A DNA stretch of 64,000 nt from Chlorobaculum tepidum TLS. GTDB taxonomy: Bacteria; Bacteroidota; Chlorobiia; Chlorobiales; Chlorobiaceae. Shown here in pieces: positions 43,937 to 51,998 of this stretch (within the stretch, counting starts at the first letter, position 1; each line of letters starts with the position of its first letter). The DNA lies in assembly GCF_000006985.1 (NCBI RefSeq), contig NC_002932.3:782890-846889 (forward strand), given 5' to 3'. The position numbers and the translations under genes are program-made. The notes below the pieces were generated by a model. It was given only the letters and a program-made list of their open reading frames with translations. It was not told where the DNA came from and did not search any database.

Positions 43937-45112
43937 ATGGCTCAAGAAACTGTATTCACTCCGGACGTCAAGTTCGTCAGGGAGCTGCAAAAGGCCGGTG
44001 CCGATACATTGAAAAAGTGCTATCAATGCGCGACCTGCTCCGTGGTGTGCCCGCTGGCTCCTGACGACAAACCCTTTCCACGAAAAGAGATGCTCATGGC
44101 GCAATGGGGCCTGAAGGACGAGCTGCTCAAAAGCTCCGATATCTGGCTCTGCCACAACTGCAACGACTGCTCGAAATACTGCCCGCGCGGCGCCAAGCCG
44201 GGGGACGTGCTCTCGATTCTGAGGAAAGCCGTCATTCAGGAAAACGCCTTTCCGAAGTTCATGGGCAAGATCGTCGGCGACCCGAACAACATCTGGCAGG
44301 CGCTGCTCATTCCGGTTGTGCTGTTCCTGGTCATTCTCGGCGTGACGGGTCACCTGCATATTCCCGAAGGCCCGGTGGTCTTCTCGAAGTTTGTGCCGGT
44401 TCCGGTCATCGATGGTGTCTTCGTACCGCTTTCCTTGCTGGCCGTCGGCATGTTCGCCATCAGCATGTCGCGTTTCTGGAAGAACATGGCCGAAGCCTCC
44501 GGTATGCAGCCGAAGGCGGAGTTCATGCCGAGCCTCGTCGAGACGCTCAAGGAGATCATGACGCACTCGAAGTTCCGTAAATGCGACGAGAACAAGGATC
44601 GTTCGGTCTCACATGTGCTGGTGTTCTACGGCTTTATCGGTCTGGGGATCACCACTGCCTGGGCAGTCTTCAACCTCTACATCCTGCACTGGGAGCTGCC
44701 CTACGCGATTGACGAACATGCGCTCTCGATCTTTGGCGGTTCGGCGGTTGTGGCCTGGGCCTACAAAATCATCTTCAAGCTCTTTGCCAACGCCAGCGCC
44801 ATCATGTTGCTTGCGGGCGGAACGCTGGTCATCATGAACCGCCTCAAGGAGCGCAGCGTCGAAACCACCACCTCTTCGTTCGACTGGCTCTTCGCCGCTA
44901 TCGTGCTGCTGGTGGGTTTGACGGGCTTCCTCGCCCAGGTGATGCGCGTCACCGGTTTCCCGCCGGTTCTGGCCTACAGCACCTACTTCATTCACCTCGT
45001 GCTGGTGTTCTATATCATCGTCTATCTGCCATACTCGAAGCTCGCGCACTTCGTTTACCGCACGGCGGCGATCACCTACACGAAGATGCTGAAGCGGGAC
45101 GTCGAGATGTGA
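43937..45112 (+). CDS. qmoC: Quinone-interacting oxidoreductase subunit QmoC (membrane)
   Basis: 391 residues, GGAGG upstream of ATG 43937. The N-terminal HdrC-like part has two [4Fe-4S] motifs (CYQCATCSVVCPLAPD near 35 and CHNCNDCSKYCPRGAKPGDV near 74). The C-terminal part is a HdrE/cytochrome-b-like membrane domain of about six helices with His residues for heme b. It anchors Qmo and hands electrons to menaquinone. Last gene of the qmoABC run; a strong terminator lies at 45159-45194. Confidence 0.95.
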   Translation: MAQETVFTPDVKFVRELQKAGADTLKKCYQCATCSVVCPLAPDDKPFPRKEMLMAQWGLKDELLKSSDIWLCHNCNDCSKYCPRGAKPGDVLSILRKAVIQENAFPKFMGKIVGDPNNIWQALLIPVVLFLVILGVTGHLHIPEGPVVFSKFVPVPVIDGVFVPLSLLAVGMFAISMSRFWKNMAEASGMQPKAEFMPSLVETLKEIMTHSKFRKCDENKDRSVSHVLVFYGFIGLGITTAWAVFNLYILHWELPYAIDEHALSIFGGSAVVAWAYKIIFKLFANASAIMLLAGGTLVIMNRLKERSVETTTSSFDWLFAAIVLLVGLTGFLAQVMRVTGFPPVLAYSTYFIHLVLVFYIIVYLPYSKLAHFVYRTAAITYTKMLKRDVEM

Positions 45113-45158
45113 TGAATATCGTGGCGGTTTTTCCGCGCCAAGGAGATTGAAACGAGAA

Positions 45159-45196
45159 GGGGCCGCCATGTCAAACAGGCGGCCCCGTTTGTTTGA
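45159..45196 (+). terminator. Intrinsic terminator after qmoC
   Basis: Perfect 9-bp stem GGGGCCGCC (45159-45167) / GGCGGCCCC (45178-45186) with a 10-base loop, followed by GTTTGTTT. It can also serve the converging minus-strand gene. Confidence 0.9.
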
Positions 45197-45213
45197 AGGC
45201 TTTGGCTGGCGGG

Positions 45214-45498
45214 CTACTCTTCGACGATCTGGCCCTTTAGACCGTCGGGGCTGAAAACGCACATGGCGTCAAACATCCCGTTATCGGGGTAGCACATGCA
45301 GCGGTAGGAGGCGATCTTGTTGTAGTTGTTCTTCAGATTGGCCCAGCCGTTCACGTAGAGCTTGCACTCGTCGTTGAAGCAGACGTACATGTAGGGCGTG
45401 CACCAGCCAAGACCATCGCCATAGTTGATCGGCGGCGGTTCGCATTTTTTCATTTTCGCACCGCAATGGGGGCACTCGGGAGCTTCCGTTATCTTCAT
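45214..45498 (-). CDS. Small cysteine-rich zinc-ribbon-like protein of unknown function
   Basis: 94 residues with nine cysteines (9, 12, 19, 33, 40, 45, 67, 69, 80). CPHC and the widely spaced CxxxxC pair suggest a zinc- or iron-binding small domain. No signal peptide or membrane helix. It converges on qmoC; the conserved look of the cysteine pattern and the tidy start codon support a real gene. No named family is recognised. Confidence 0.65.
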   Translation of the reverse strand: MKITEAPECPHCGAKMKKCEPPPINYGDGLGWCTPYMYVCFNDECKLYVNGWANLKNNYNKIASYRCMCYPDNGMFDAMCVFSPDGLKGQIVEE

Positions 45499-45698
45499 GG
45501 TATTTCTGATTGAATCGAAATTTGGGTAAGTTCATCGACCCTGGCGGGACTTTCCAAAGGAGCTGGAACGTTGTTTCTTTTCCGGGAATGCAATCATGAT
45601 AACTCATCCAGAGAGTTTCTGCAACAGCATATGACTAACATTCCGCCGTTTTTTCCGGTTCCCGGACAGGAAAAGCGGCAGACCAAACCACCAAAATA

Positions 45699-46469
45699 AT
45701 GGAGAACATTCTCGACAAACTCGGCATAGAACTCAACGAACAGACTCGCCTCACCAATGACAGCAAATTCACCTTCAACTGTCACAGCGGCCTGTCATGC
45801 TTCAACACCTGTTGCAGCAACCTCGACATTGTGCTCACCCCCTACGATATTCTGCGGATGAAAAATCGCCTCGGCCTCACCTCGGTGGAGTTCATCTCGG
45901 AGTATACCGAACCGGTGATCCAGAAGGAGTCGAAGCTGCCCTTTCTGAAGCTCAAGCTTGGCGACGAGGGCAAGTGCCGTTTCGTCGCTGCTGAAGGCTG
46001 CACGGTCTATGGCGACCGCCCGGCGGCATGCCGCTACTACCCGCTCGGCTTCGGCATCTACAAGAACGAAGAGGCCGGAGACGACTTCTATTTTCTCATC
46101 AGGGAAGATCACTGCAAGGGATTTGAAGAGGAGCGCGAATGGACAGTCGGCGAGTGGCGCAAGAATCAGGGCGTTGACGAATATGACGACAAGAATCGCG
46201 TCTGGATGGAGGTGATCCTCAACAAAAAACTCTACAGCCCGGAACTCGAACCCGACGAGAAGAGCCTCAAGATGTTCTTCATGGCCAGCTACGACCTTGA
46301 CGCTTTCAGGGATTTTGTTTTTGAGAGCCGCTTTCTCGACGTGTTCGACATCGAAGAAGAGCGTCTTGAGATGATTAAAAACGACGAGGCCGAGTTGATG
46401 CTTTTCGCGCATCAGTGGCTCCTCTTCGCGCTCTTCAAAAAGCCGACGATGAACCTCAAGCAGGTTTGA
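45699..46469 (+). CDS. YkgJ-family Cys-cluster protein (putative zinc/iron chelating)
   Basis: 256 residues. The family (UPF0153/YkgJ) is defined by an N-terminal cysteine cluster, here CHSGLSCFNTCCSN near residue 28, followed by a conserved AEGCTVYGDRPAACRYYPLG near residue 105 with two more cysteines. The function is unknown; metal binding and a role in modifying or assembling metalloproteins are proposed. It faces away from the Cys-rich minus-strand gene, so a divergent promoter pair lies in 45499-45698. A hairpin follows at 46511-46549. Confidence 0.85.
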   Translation: MENILDKLGIELNEQTRLTNDSKFTFNCHSGLSCFNTCCSNLDIVLTPYDILRMKNRLGLTSVEFISEYTEPVIQKESKLPFLKLKLGDEGKCRFVAAEGCTVYGDRPAACRYYPLGFGIYKNEEAGDDFYFLIREDHCKGFEEEREWTVGEWRKNQGVDEYDDKNRVWMEVILNKKLYSPELEPDEKSLKMFFMASYDLDAFRDFVFESRFLDVFDIEEERLEMIKNDEAELMLFAHQWLLFALFKKPTMNLKQV

Positions 46470-46510
46470 GTATCCTGCAACAGAAGTGTCGGTGTAAAAA
46501 AAGAGGCAGC

Positions 46511-46569
46511 CTTAGTTCATTGTATGCTCAACTGTTCGGATGAACTAAGAGGAAAACGGTTTTTTTCAT
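46511..46569 (+). terminator. Probable terminator after the YkgJ-family gene
   Basis: 10-bp inverted repeat CTTAGTTCAT (46511-46520) / ATGAACTAAG (46540-46549) with a 19-base loop, then AGGAAAACGG and seven T. Confidence 0.6.
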
Positions 46570-46671
46570 CGAAATCTCTTGTTGCCGTTTGGAAGCACGG
46601 TAGTGCCGGGTGACAGATGTTTGAGCACTCAGGTCACCCGCATTTTTCGTTTCTCCGGTTTCAGCGCGGGG

Positions 46672-47249
46672 TCAGATGTATTCCGTGACGGTGCCGGCTC
46701 CCTGATACTCGAGCATAGCTTCGAGTTTGTTCCATGCCGCACCGGACTCAAGGGCCTCCCGCGCCATCTCCGCGCCTTCGCGATAGCTCGTGGCCCTGTC
46801 CGCGATATAGAGCGCCGCGGCGGCGTTCATGCAGAAGAATTCCGCTGCCGCGCCGCCGCGCTTGCCTTGCAAGACTTCCGTGATCACGGCGGCGTTCTCT
46901 CCGGCGCTCTTCATGCTGGCGATTGCTTCGAACGGCACGGTTTTCAGACCGAAATCCTTCGGCCTCACCTCGTAGTTCGAGATGGCTCCGTCGCGCAGTT
47001 CGACCACCTTTGTCGGGCCGCAAAGCGAGAACTCGTCCATGCCGAGCGACGGGTCGAACCCTTCCGCCAGCCCGACTTCAGGAACGCCTCGCCGGGCAGG
47101 TAGCAGATACCCGTGTTCTGAAGGCTCAGCGCAGCGCGTTCGAGCGGATGGTCGAGGTCGATGCCGAGCGACTCGAAGATATCCGATGCGCCCGAAGCGA
47201 TGGCCGAAATCAGTTTGCCGAAAGCGCGAAGTTCGTGTTCGTTTGACAT
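46672..47249 (-). pseudogene. Decayed anthranilate phosphoribosyltransferase (trpD) gene
   Basis: Two overlapping minus-strand frames together give a shortened TrpD. Frame 46965-47249 supplies an N-terminal start, then SGASDIFESLGIDLDHP and LQNTGICYLPGEAF. Frame 46672-47040 supplies GMDEFSLCGPTKVVELRDG and the end FFCMNAAAALYIADRA. The central part of TrpD (including the GTGGDG phosphate-binding site and much of the middle domain) is missing. A frame change lies near 47050-47090. At about 190 codons it is little more than half of a normal ~345-residue TrpD and cannot be active. An intact trpD is expected elsewhere in the genome. Confidence 0.8.
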
Positions 47250-47280
47250 TGGGTTGGTGGGTTGGTTAGAAAGAAAGAAT

Positions 47281-47314
47281 AGGACGTATAGGTCTCATAG
47301 AACTTATACGTCCT
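47281..47314. repeat. Inverted repeat between two pseudogenes
   Basis: Perfect 10-bp repeat AGGACGTATA (47281-47290) / TATACGTCCT (47305-47314). No T-run follows; it may be a dispersed repeat or a remnant of a terminator. Confidence 0.6.
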
Positions 47315-48105
47315 GTAGGATGAAGAGGCTTAACGTGTTACTGAACTCGCTGACTTGACGGAAGCCTGTTCCGGCGAGTACTGTTGCCATGACCGAAGGC
47401 GCTTCTTTGAGGCTTATCGTGCGTTCGAGGAGGAAGCCGAGGTCTTCTCCGCCGCTTGGCCCCCATGCCGTTTTTTCCGGCGCATGGCACTGCTCCCAGT
47501 GTTCGCCAAGATTCATCAGGTTGATTTCCAGTATTCCAATGTTGCCATCTGATGCTGAAAGAATCATTGCCGGGCCAGCATCACCCAGCGTCAAACCGCC
47601 CATTTTCACATCAAGCTCATCAAGTGAATTGATCTGGCGGTTGGCGACATAACTGCCGATTTCGCCGCTGCAGCTTAGCACATTCTTCACTGCGCCGGTG
47701 ATAATTATGCTGTTGGCCACGTTCATCGCCTGCAGAAAGCTGTTGCAGGCGTTGGTGACATCGAACGAATTGAGCATATCCAACCCAAGTTTCTGCTGGA
47801 CAATGTTGGCCGTCGCCGGTTCGAGAGCATGTCCATATCGGTGCTCGAAAAAATCAGCGTGTCGATGTCTGCCAGCGTGAGGTCACAGCGATCCAGTGCT
47901 TTAAGGGCTGTGGCAACGGCGAGGTCGGAGGGGAAGGTGCCCGGCTAGGAATAGGCGCGCGTTTTGCACTTGGTTGTCCGGTATTCGGTAGATCAGGGTC
48001 GGAAGCATCTTTTTGATCTCAGGCGGAGCGTCGATCATATCGGCCAGTGTTTTGTTATCGACCCGGTTCTCAGGGATTTCCGAAGCTATCGAAACAATTC
48101 TGAAG
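47304..48105 (-). pseudogene. Decayed beta-ketoacyl-ACP synthase III-type gene
   Basis: The minus strand carries pieces of a KAS III (FabH-like) protein in different frames. The N-terminal FRIVSIASEIPENRVDNK runs from about 48104. Then TRAYS, an in-frame stop at 47945-47947, PGTFPSDLAVATALKALDRC and FSSTDMDML follow. A frame change then leads to EPATANIVQQKLGLDM and the active-site region SFDVTNACNSF. The change is explained by a duplicated TC near 47827. The end (after about 47480) does not look like a KAS III C-terminus. At least two frame changes, one stop and no evident start codon mark it as a pseudogene. Confidence 0.75.
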
Positions 48106-48532
48106 GCCGGTTTTTGATAACGCTGTATGTTCTTGAAAATAGGTGTGAGACTGCAAGGCGGGTGACTGCATTACGACGAGGGACTAATGAGGTGTTGCCG
48201 AAAAAAACATCATCGAAAATATCGATTTTTTTCCCGGAAAACGATCAAATCATAGCAGGGTTTACGTTGAAAAGTTTATTCAACGGCTCTTTTTGAGGTG
48301 CGCAGTAATTGTGTCCTGAAATTCTGATAACTCATCGAAACTATAGCGTCTTAACTTGTCGTTTGGTTGGAAAAGGGGGAAAGTTACTATTACGTTACGT
48401 TAGAGTGCCAAAGCTTAAAATTTCCTAAGCTCTGTAATCACTAAGTATATTGCATAGCATGGGTGTTCTTTTTTTACTGCATGAAAGGTTTCTGATAATT
48501 TTTGTAAAAAACTAATCGGGAGGATTGTTAGT
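48106..48532. other. AT-rich region upstream of the SQR-like gene
   Basis: About 425 bases without a supported gene; a plus-strand frame at 47964-48296 is a shadow of the pseudogene. It contains a short repeat ACGTTACGTTA near 48390. A good Shine-Dalgarno GGGAGG (48518-48523) precedes ATG 48533. Confidence 0.45.
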
Positions 48533-49810
48533 ATGAAAACAAAACCGCATGTCTTGATTCTTGGCGGCAACTTTGCCGGATTGCAGGTTGCCCGCCACAT
48601 CCGCGATCATGTGAAGCCCGAAGACGCCTCGGTCACCGTGGTCGATAAACGGTCGTACCTGCTCTTTATTCCCAACATCCTGATGGAAATCCTCGAAAAC
48701 AAAAATCCGGACAGCAGCATGCAGCTCCCGCTGGCTCCGGTGCTTGACAAGGACGAAACCCGCTTCATCCAGGCCGAGGTGCTCGACATCGACGTCGAGA
48801 GCAAAAAAGTGACCATCCAGCCGACCGAACGGCCTGGCACGACAACCGATGTGCTTACCTACGACTACCTGGTCATCGCCCTTGGCAACCGGCTCGCGTT
48901 TGACAAGATCGACGGCTTCGCCGAGCATGGCCACACCGTATCGGACGGTTTTTACGGCAACAAGCTCCGCCACTACCTGCACGAGGGCGGCTACAAGGGA
49001 GGCCCGATCGCGATCGGCTCGGCTCGATTCCATCAGGGAACGAAAGGCAAGCTCGACTTTGTGCCGATGGCCAAAGCCGCTTGCGAGGGACCGCCGGTCG
49101 AAATAGCGCTGTCGCTTGCTTCGTGGATGAAGCATCATGAAATGGGCGGGCCGGAGAAGGTGACGATCTTCACCCCCGCCGATCTGATCGCCGAAGACGC
49201 GGGCAAGAACATTGTGAAGCAATTGCTTGAAATCGCGGGCGGCATGGGGTTCGGTTACAAGAACAAGCTCGAAGACATCAAGCAGATCGGCAAGGATGGC
49301 ATCGAGTTCGCCAACGGCGAGTCCATCGAGGCCGAGCTGAAGATCATCCTCCCGGACTGGGTGCCGCACGAATTTCTGAAAGGGCTGCCGATCTGTGATG
49401 AAAAGGGGTTCGTCATTACCAACAAGCAGCTAAAAAATCCAGATTATCCCGAGGTCTACGCCGCCGGTGACGCCGCGGCCTGCACGGTGCCGAAGCTCGG
49501 CTCCATCGGGCACCACCAGTCCTACATCGTCGCGCGGCAACTGGCCCGCGATCTCGGCGCGCTCTCGGACGAGGAGGCCGACAGCGAACTGTATAGCCCG
49601 GAGGTGATCTGTTACGGCGACATGGGTGACGGCAAGGCCTTTTACATCCACTCGAACGTCTGGTATGGCGGCGACATCGAAATTCTGAAGATGGGTAAGC
49701 TCTACTACGACCTGAAGGTTGCCTTCAAAACCTCCTACTTCGCCATGGGCGGTAAGGTGCCGTACTGGCAGTGGAAGATGGGCTCCTGGATGGGCGACAA
49801 GATTTTGTGA
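48533..49810 (+). CDS. Sulfide:quinone reductase-like flavoprotein
   Basis: 425 residues with GGGAGG upstream. FAD-binding LILGGNFAGLQVARHIRDH at the N-terminus, YLVIALGNR near 112, and the second FAD motif YAAGDAAACTVPKLGSIGHH near 309. Cys 184 in AACEGPP and Cys 360 in VICYGDMGDG match the two core redox cysteines of the SQR family; the third N-terminal active cysteine is absent. A C-terminal aromatic tail (YWQWKMGSWMG) fits monotopic membrane attachment. It oxidises sulfide or a related compound to reduce menaquinone. Green sulfur bacteria carry several SQR types; this looks like one of the divergent types. It is intact although flanked by pseudogenes. Confidence 0.8.
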   Translation: MKTKPHVLILGGNFAGLQVARHIRDHVKPEDASVTVVDKRSYLLFIPNILMEILENKNPDSSMQLPLAPVLDKDETRFIQAEVLDIDVESKKVTIQPTERPGTTTDVLTYDYLVIALGNRLAFDKIDGFAEHGHTVSDGFYGNKLRHYLHEGGYKGGPIAIGSARFHQGTKGKLDFVPMAKAACEGPPVEIALSLASWMKHHEMGGPEKVTIFTPADLIAEDAGKNIVKQLLEIAGGMGFGYKNKLEDIKQIGKDGIEFANGESIEAELKIILPDWVPHEFLKGLPICDEKGFVITNKQLKNPDYPEVYAAGDAAACTVPKLGSIGHHQSYIVARQLARDLGALSDEEADSELYSPEVICYGDMGDGKAFYIHSNVWYGGDIEILKMGKLYYDLKVAFKTSYFAMGGKVPYWQWKMGSWMGDKIL

Positions 49811-49835
49811 TCGCGCGTCCGCATCCGGCGACTTT

Positions 49836-50209
49836 TCAAAGCGCGCGTCCGCAGCCAGCATCGGTTTGCGGAAGCGCACTAAAAAACCTGCCCAGAACGA
49901 TCAGCGTCAAAAGCACCGGCAGGTAGGCAAGGGTCGCTCTGAAAACCCGGCGGTATCCCTGTCGGAGCGCGAGAAAAACAGCTGCACGCTGACCATGAGC
50001 GGAATGATTCCGAAAAGTAACGAACCGATGCCGAAGCGTAAACCTGACAAGCCGAAAAGGTATGGAAGAAAAGAGGCGAGCACAAGGAGTAGCGTAGAAG
50101 CGAGAATGTGTTTGAATATCCTGTTCCCCCTTGAATCGATTGCCGAGAGTATTTTGAATCCACCGGCGCGGTAATCGTTACGATACATCCAGGCGACGGC
50201 GTAAAAATG
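49836..50209 (-). pseudogene. C-terminal fragment of heme O synthase (ctaB/cyoE) gene
   Basis: Reading the minus strand from about 50209, DPHFYAVAWMYRNDYRAGG is the diagnostic segment of protoheme IX farnesyltransferase. KILSAIDSRGN and membrane segments with SFLPYLFGLSG follow. Near 49960-49980 the frame changes and continues as ALRQGYRRVFRATLAYLP to a stop at 49836-49838. Only the last ~120 residues exist; the 5' end is cut exactly where the IS256-like terminal repeat starts (about 50210). Truncation by the insertion plus a frameshift make it non-functional. Confidence 0.75.
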
Positions 50210-50775
50210 GGGGTCTGTAAGATACCGTGTCTAAACGGTCATAGTGTCCTCTCATGTAACAAGGAGCAAAACTATGACCAGAAAGAAAGAAGACCCCGGA
50301 CATTCAGGGCGAGCTGGACGAGCAGCTCGGCTATCCAAAGCATCTCTACCCATCGTGCCCAACACCAGCAACAGCCGCAACGGACACGGCAGCAAAACCA
50401 TTATCGTTGATAACGATCAGTTCACCATCCGCTCTCCGCGCGACCGCAACGGCAGCTTCGAGCCGCAACTGATCCCCAAACGCCAGACGCGCTTCAAGGG
50501 ATTCGATGAAAAAATCCTGGCCATGGACGCCCGCGGCATGAGCGTCCGCGACATGCAGGCCATGTTACTGGAACTCTACCAGGTCGAAGTCTCCGAAGCG
50601 CTCATCAGCAGCGTGACCGACGCGATCAAGCTGATCTATCTTGCCATGCAGAATATTGCCAAAAAATGGACGATGCCGCTACGCAACCGGGGTGCGGTCA
50701 TCAATCAGTTTTCCATTACATTCGAGGGAAGGGTACCCCTGGTGCCCCCTATGAAAACGACCGTTGACACACTTG
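50210..50775 (+). mobile_element. Degenerate IS256-family insertion sequence
   Basis: A left end resembling IS256-family terminal repeats (GGGTCTGTAAGATACCGTGT from 50211) is followed by a transposase remnant. The right end near 50745-50775 carries a partly matching reverse copy (ACCGTTGACACAC). At about 570 bases it is less than half of a full IS (about 1.3 kb), because the middle is deleted. It interrupts the ctaB fragment. Confidence 0.65.
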
Positions 50776-50780
50776 GCTGA
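50274..50780 (+). pseudogene. IS256-family transposase remnant with internal deletion
   Basis: From ATG 50274 the frame reads the family N-terminal region [14 protein letters not shown], then [20 protein letters not shown] and [12 protein letters not shown]. It then jumps directly to the C-terminal region [19 protein letters not shown]. The whole catalytic DDE core (about 230 residues) is missing. A further frame change near 50290-50350 splits the start ([15 protein letters not shown] is in another frame). It cannot encode an active transposase. Confidence 0.8.
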
Positions 50781-51081
50781 ACAGGCTCTCGGCGGATTTT
50801 CGTAGAGCGCTTTCAGGCTGGCTTCGTCGCGACGGAAGCCGGGCTGGTTCTTGAGCGTTTTCTCCTTCCTGACATTGATGAGGGAAAAAATCACCGAATC
50901 CTTCGACATGCCGCTGGCCGATGTATCGAAACCGTCGGATGGATTGCCCAGTTGCGCAATGTCCGTATTTTTTTTTCTATGTAACGTTATAGGTTTTTGA
51001 GGGGCTTTGTTTGTGTGTTTTATGTATATGGTCAGGTTTTTGAAAAAATATTTCAGCGAAATACCACGGGGGGCATTTGCC
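50781..51081. other. Region between the IS remnant and trmH
   Basis: About 300 bases. On the minus strand an open frame (50679-51173) includes a stretch with codon use like a real gene (around 50790-50960, for example SDGFDTSASGMSKDSVIF), possibly another gene fragment, but I do not recognise it. The rest is AT-rich. Confidence 0.3.
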
Positions 51082-51771
51082 TCACTCCGTGAATGCGCCG
51101 TTTTCGTTGAGTTTCGGGTATGGTTTACCTTGATCGCGGAGCACGGCGGCAAGGCGTGGATAGGTGTACTCAAAGAGCAGACGCTCGATGTCGGAGTCGC
51201 TGAAGTGGCGTGTGTCGTACAATCCGGCGGCCTGCCGCTGGCGTTGTGCTTCGAAAAGAATGAGCGCGGCGGCGACCGAGACGTTCAGCGACTCGACCAT
51301 GCCCATCATCGGGATGTAGATGAAGTTGTCGGCGAGGCCGAGCGCCTCCTGCGATGGCCCTTTCAGCTCTTCGCCCATGACGATGGCTGTTGGGCGGGTG
51401 TAGTCTATAGAGCGGAAATTGACCGCCTCCGGGCAGTAGTGGGCTACGAGAATCTGCATTCCCGACTGCCGGAGCTTCTCGCCGACCGGTACAAACGATT
51501 CGTTGAGGTGTACCTTGAGCCAGCGGCTTGCGCCCGCTGCTGTGTGCTGCTTGGTCTTGATCGAGGAGCGGTAGGAGATAGCGTGCACCTGGTGAATGCC
51601 GACTGCGTCGCAGCTTCGGATGATGGCGGCCAGGTTGTGCGGCTTGTTGACGTTGTCCATGACCAGTGTCAGGTCGGTTTGCCGCTTCTCGAGCAGCTCA
51701 CGGATTTTCCGGAATCGTTCAGGTGAGACCAATGCAATGAGGTTTGTTTGACGAAGCCGTGCTTGAGGCAT
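51082..51771 (-). CDS. trmH: SpoU/TrmH-family tRNA 2'-O-ribose methyltransferase
   Basis: 229 residues from ATG 51771 (the open frame extends further but the family N-terminus is here). SPOUT motifs: LTLVMDNVNKPHNLAAIIRS (motif 1), AIVMGEELKGPS (motif 2) and IPMMGMVESLNVSVAAALIL (motif 3), which form the trefoil knot that binds SAM. The C-terminal extension is basic and aromatic as in TrmH, which methylates G18 of tRNA; full length agrees with TrmH. It is divergent from the metallophosphoesterase gene. Confidence 0.9.
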   Translation of the reverse strand: MPQARLRQTNLIALVSPERFRKIRELLEKRQTDLTLVMDNVNKPHNLAAIIRSCDAVGIHQVHAISYRSSIKTKQHTAAGASRWLKVHLNESFVPVGEKLRQSGMQILVAHYCPEAVNFRSIDYTRPTAIVMGEELKGPSQEALGLADNFIYIPMMGMVESLNVSVAAALILFEAQRQRQAAGLYDTRHFSDSDIERLLFEYTYPRLAAVLRDQGKPYPKLNENGAFTE

Positions 51772-51998
51772 TCTGAAAAGAAAGTCATTTTTCGTTAAAT
51801 CTTCAACCAGGCATCCATGAATGGCAGATCCTTTGCAAAACGAGGTAAATGCAATTCTTAAAAGTATATTCGGTTTTTGGAGAAGAGGTTGTGGGTTGTC
51901 ACGTGCGGATCGAGAACCTTTCAGTGGCCTGCTCTGTTGTATCGGCAGGCGGCACTCATCCGTCTGAAAAATGTGTCTGTAACCATGAGTTTTCATCA

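Noticed and set aside
47964-48296. 110-codon plus-strand frame upstream of the SQR-like gene
   Set aside because: Lies opposite the recognisable KAS III remnant and has no family feature or ribosome site.
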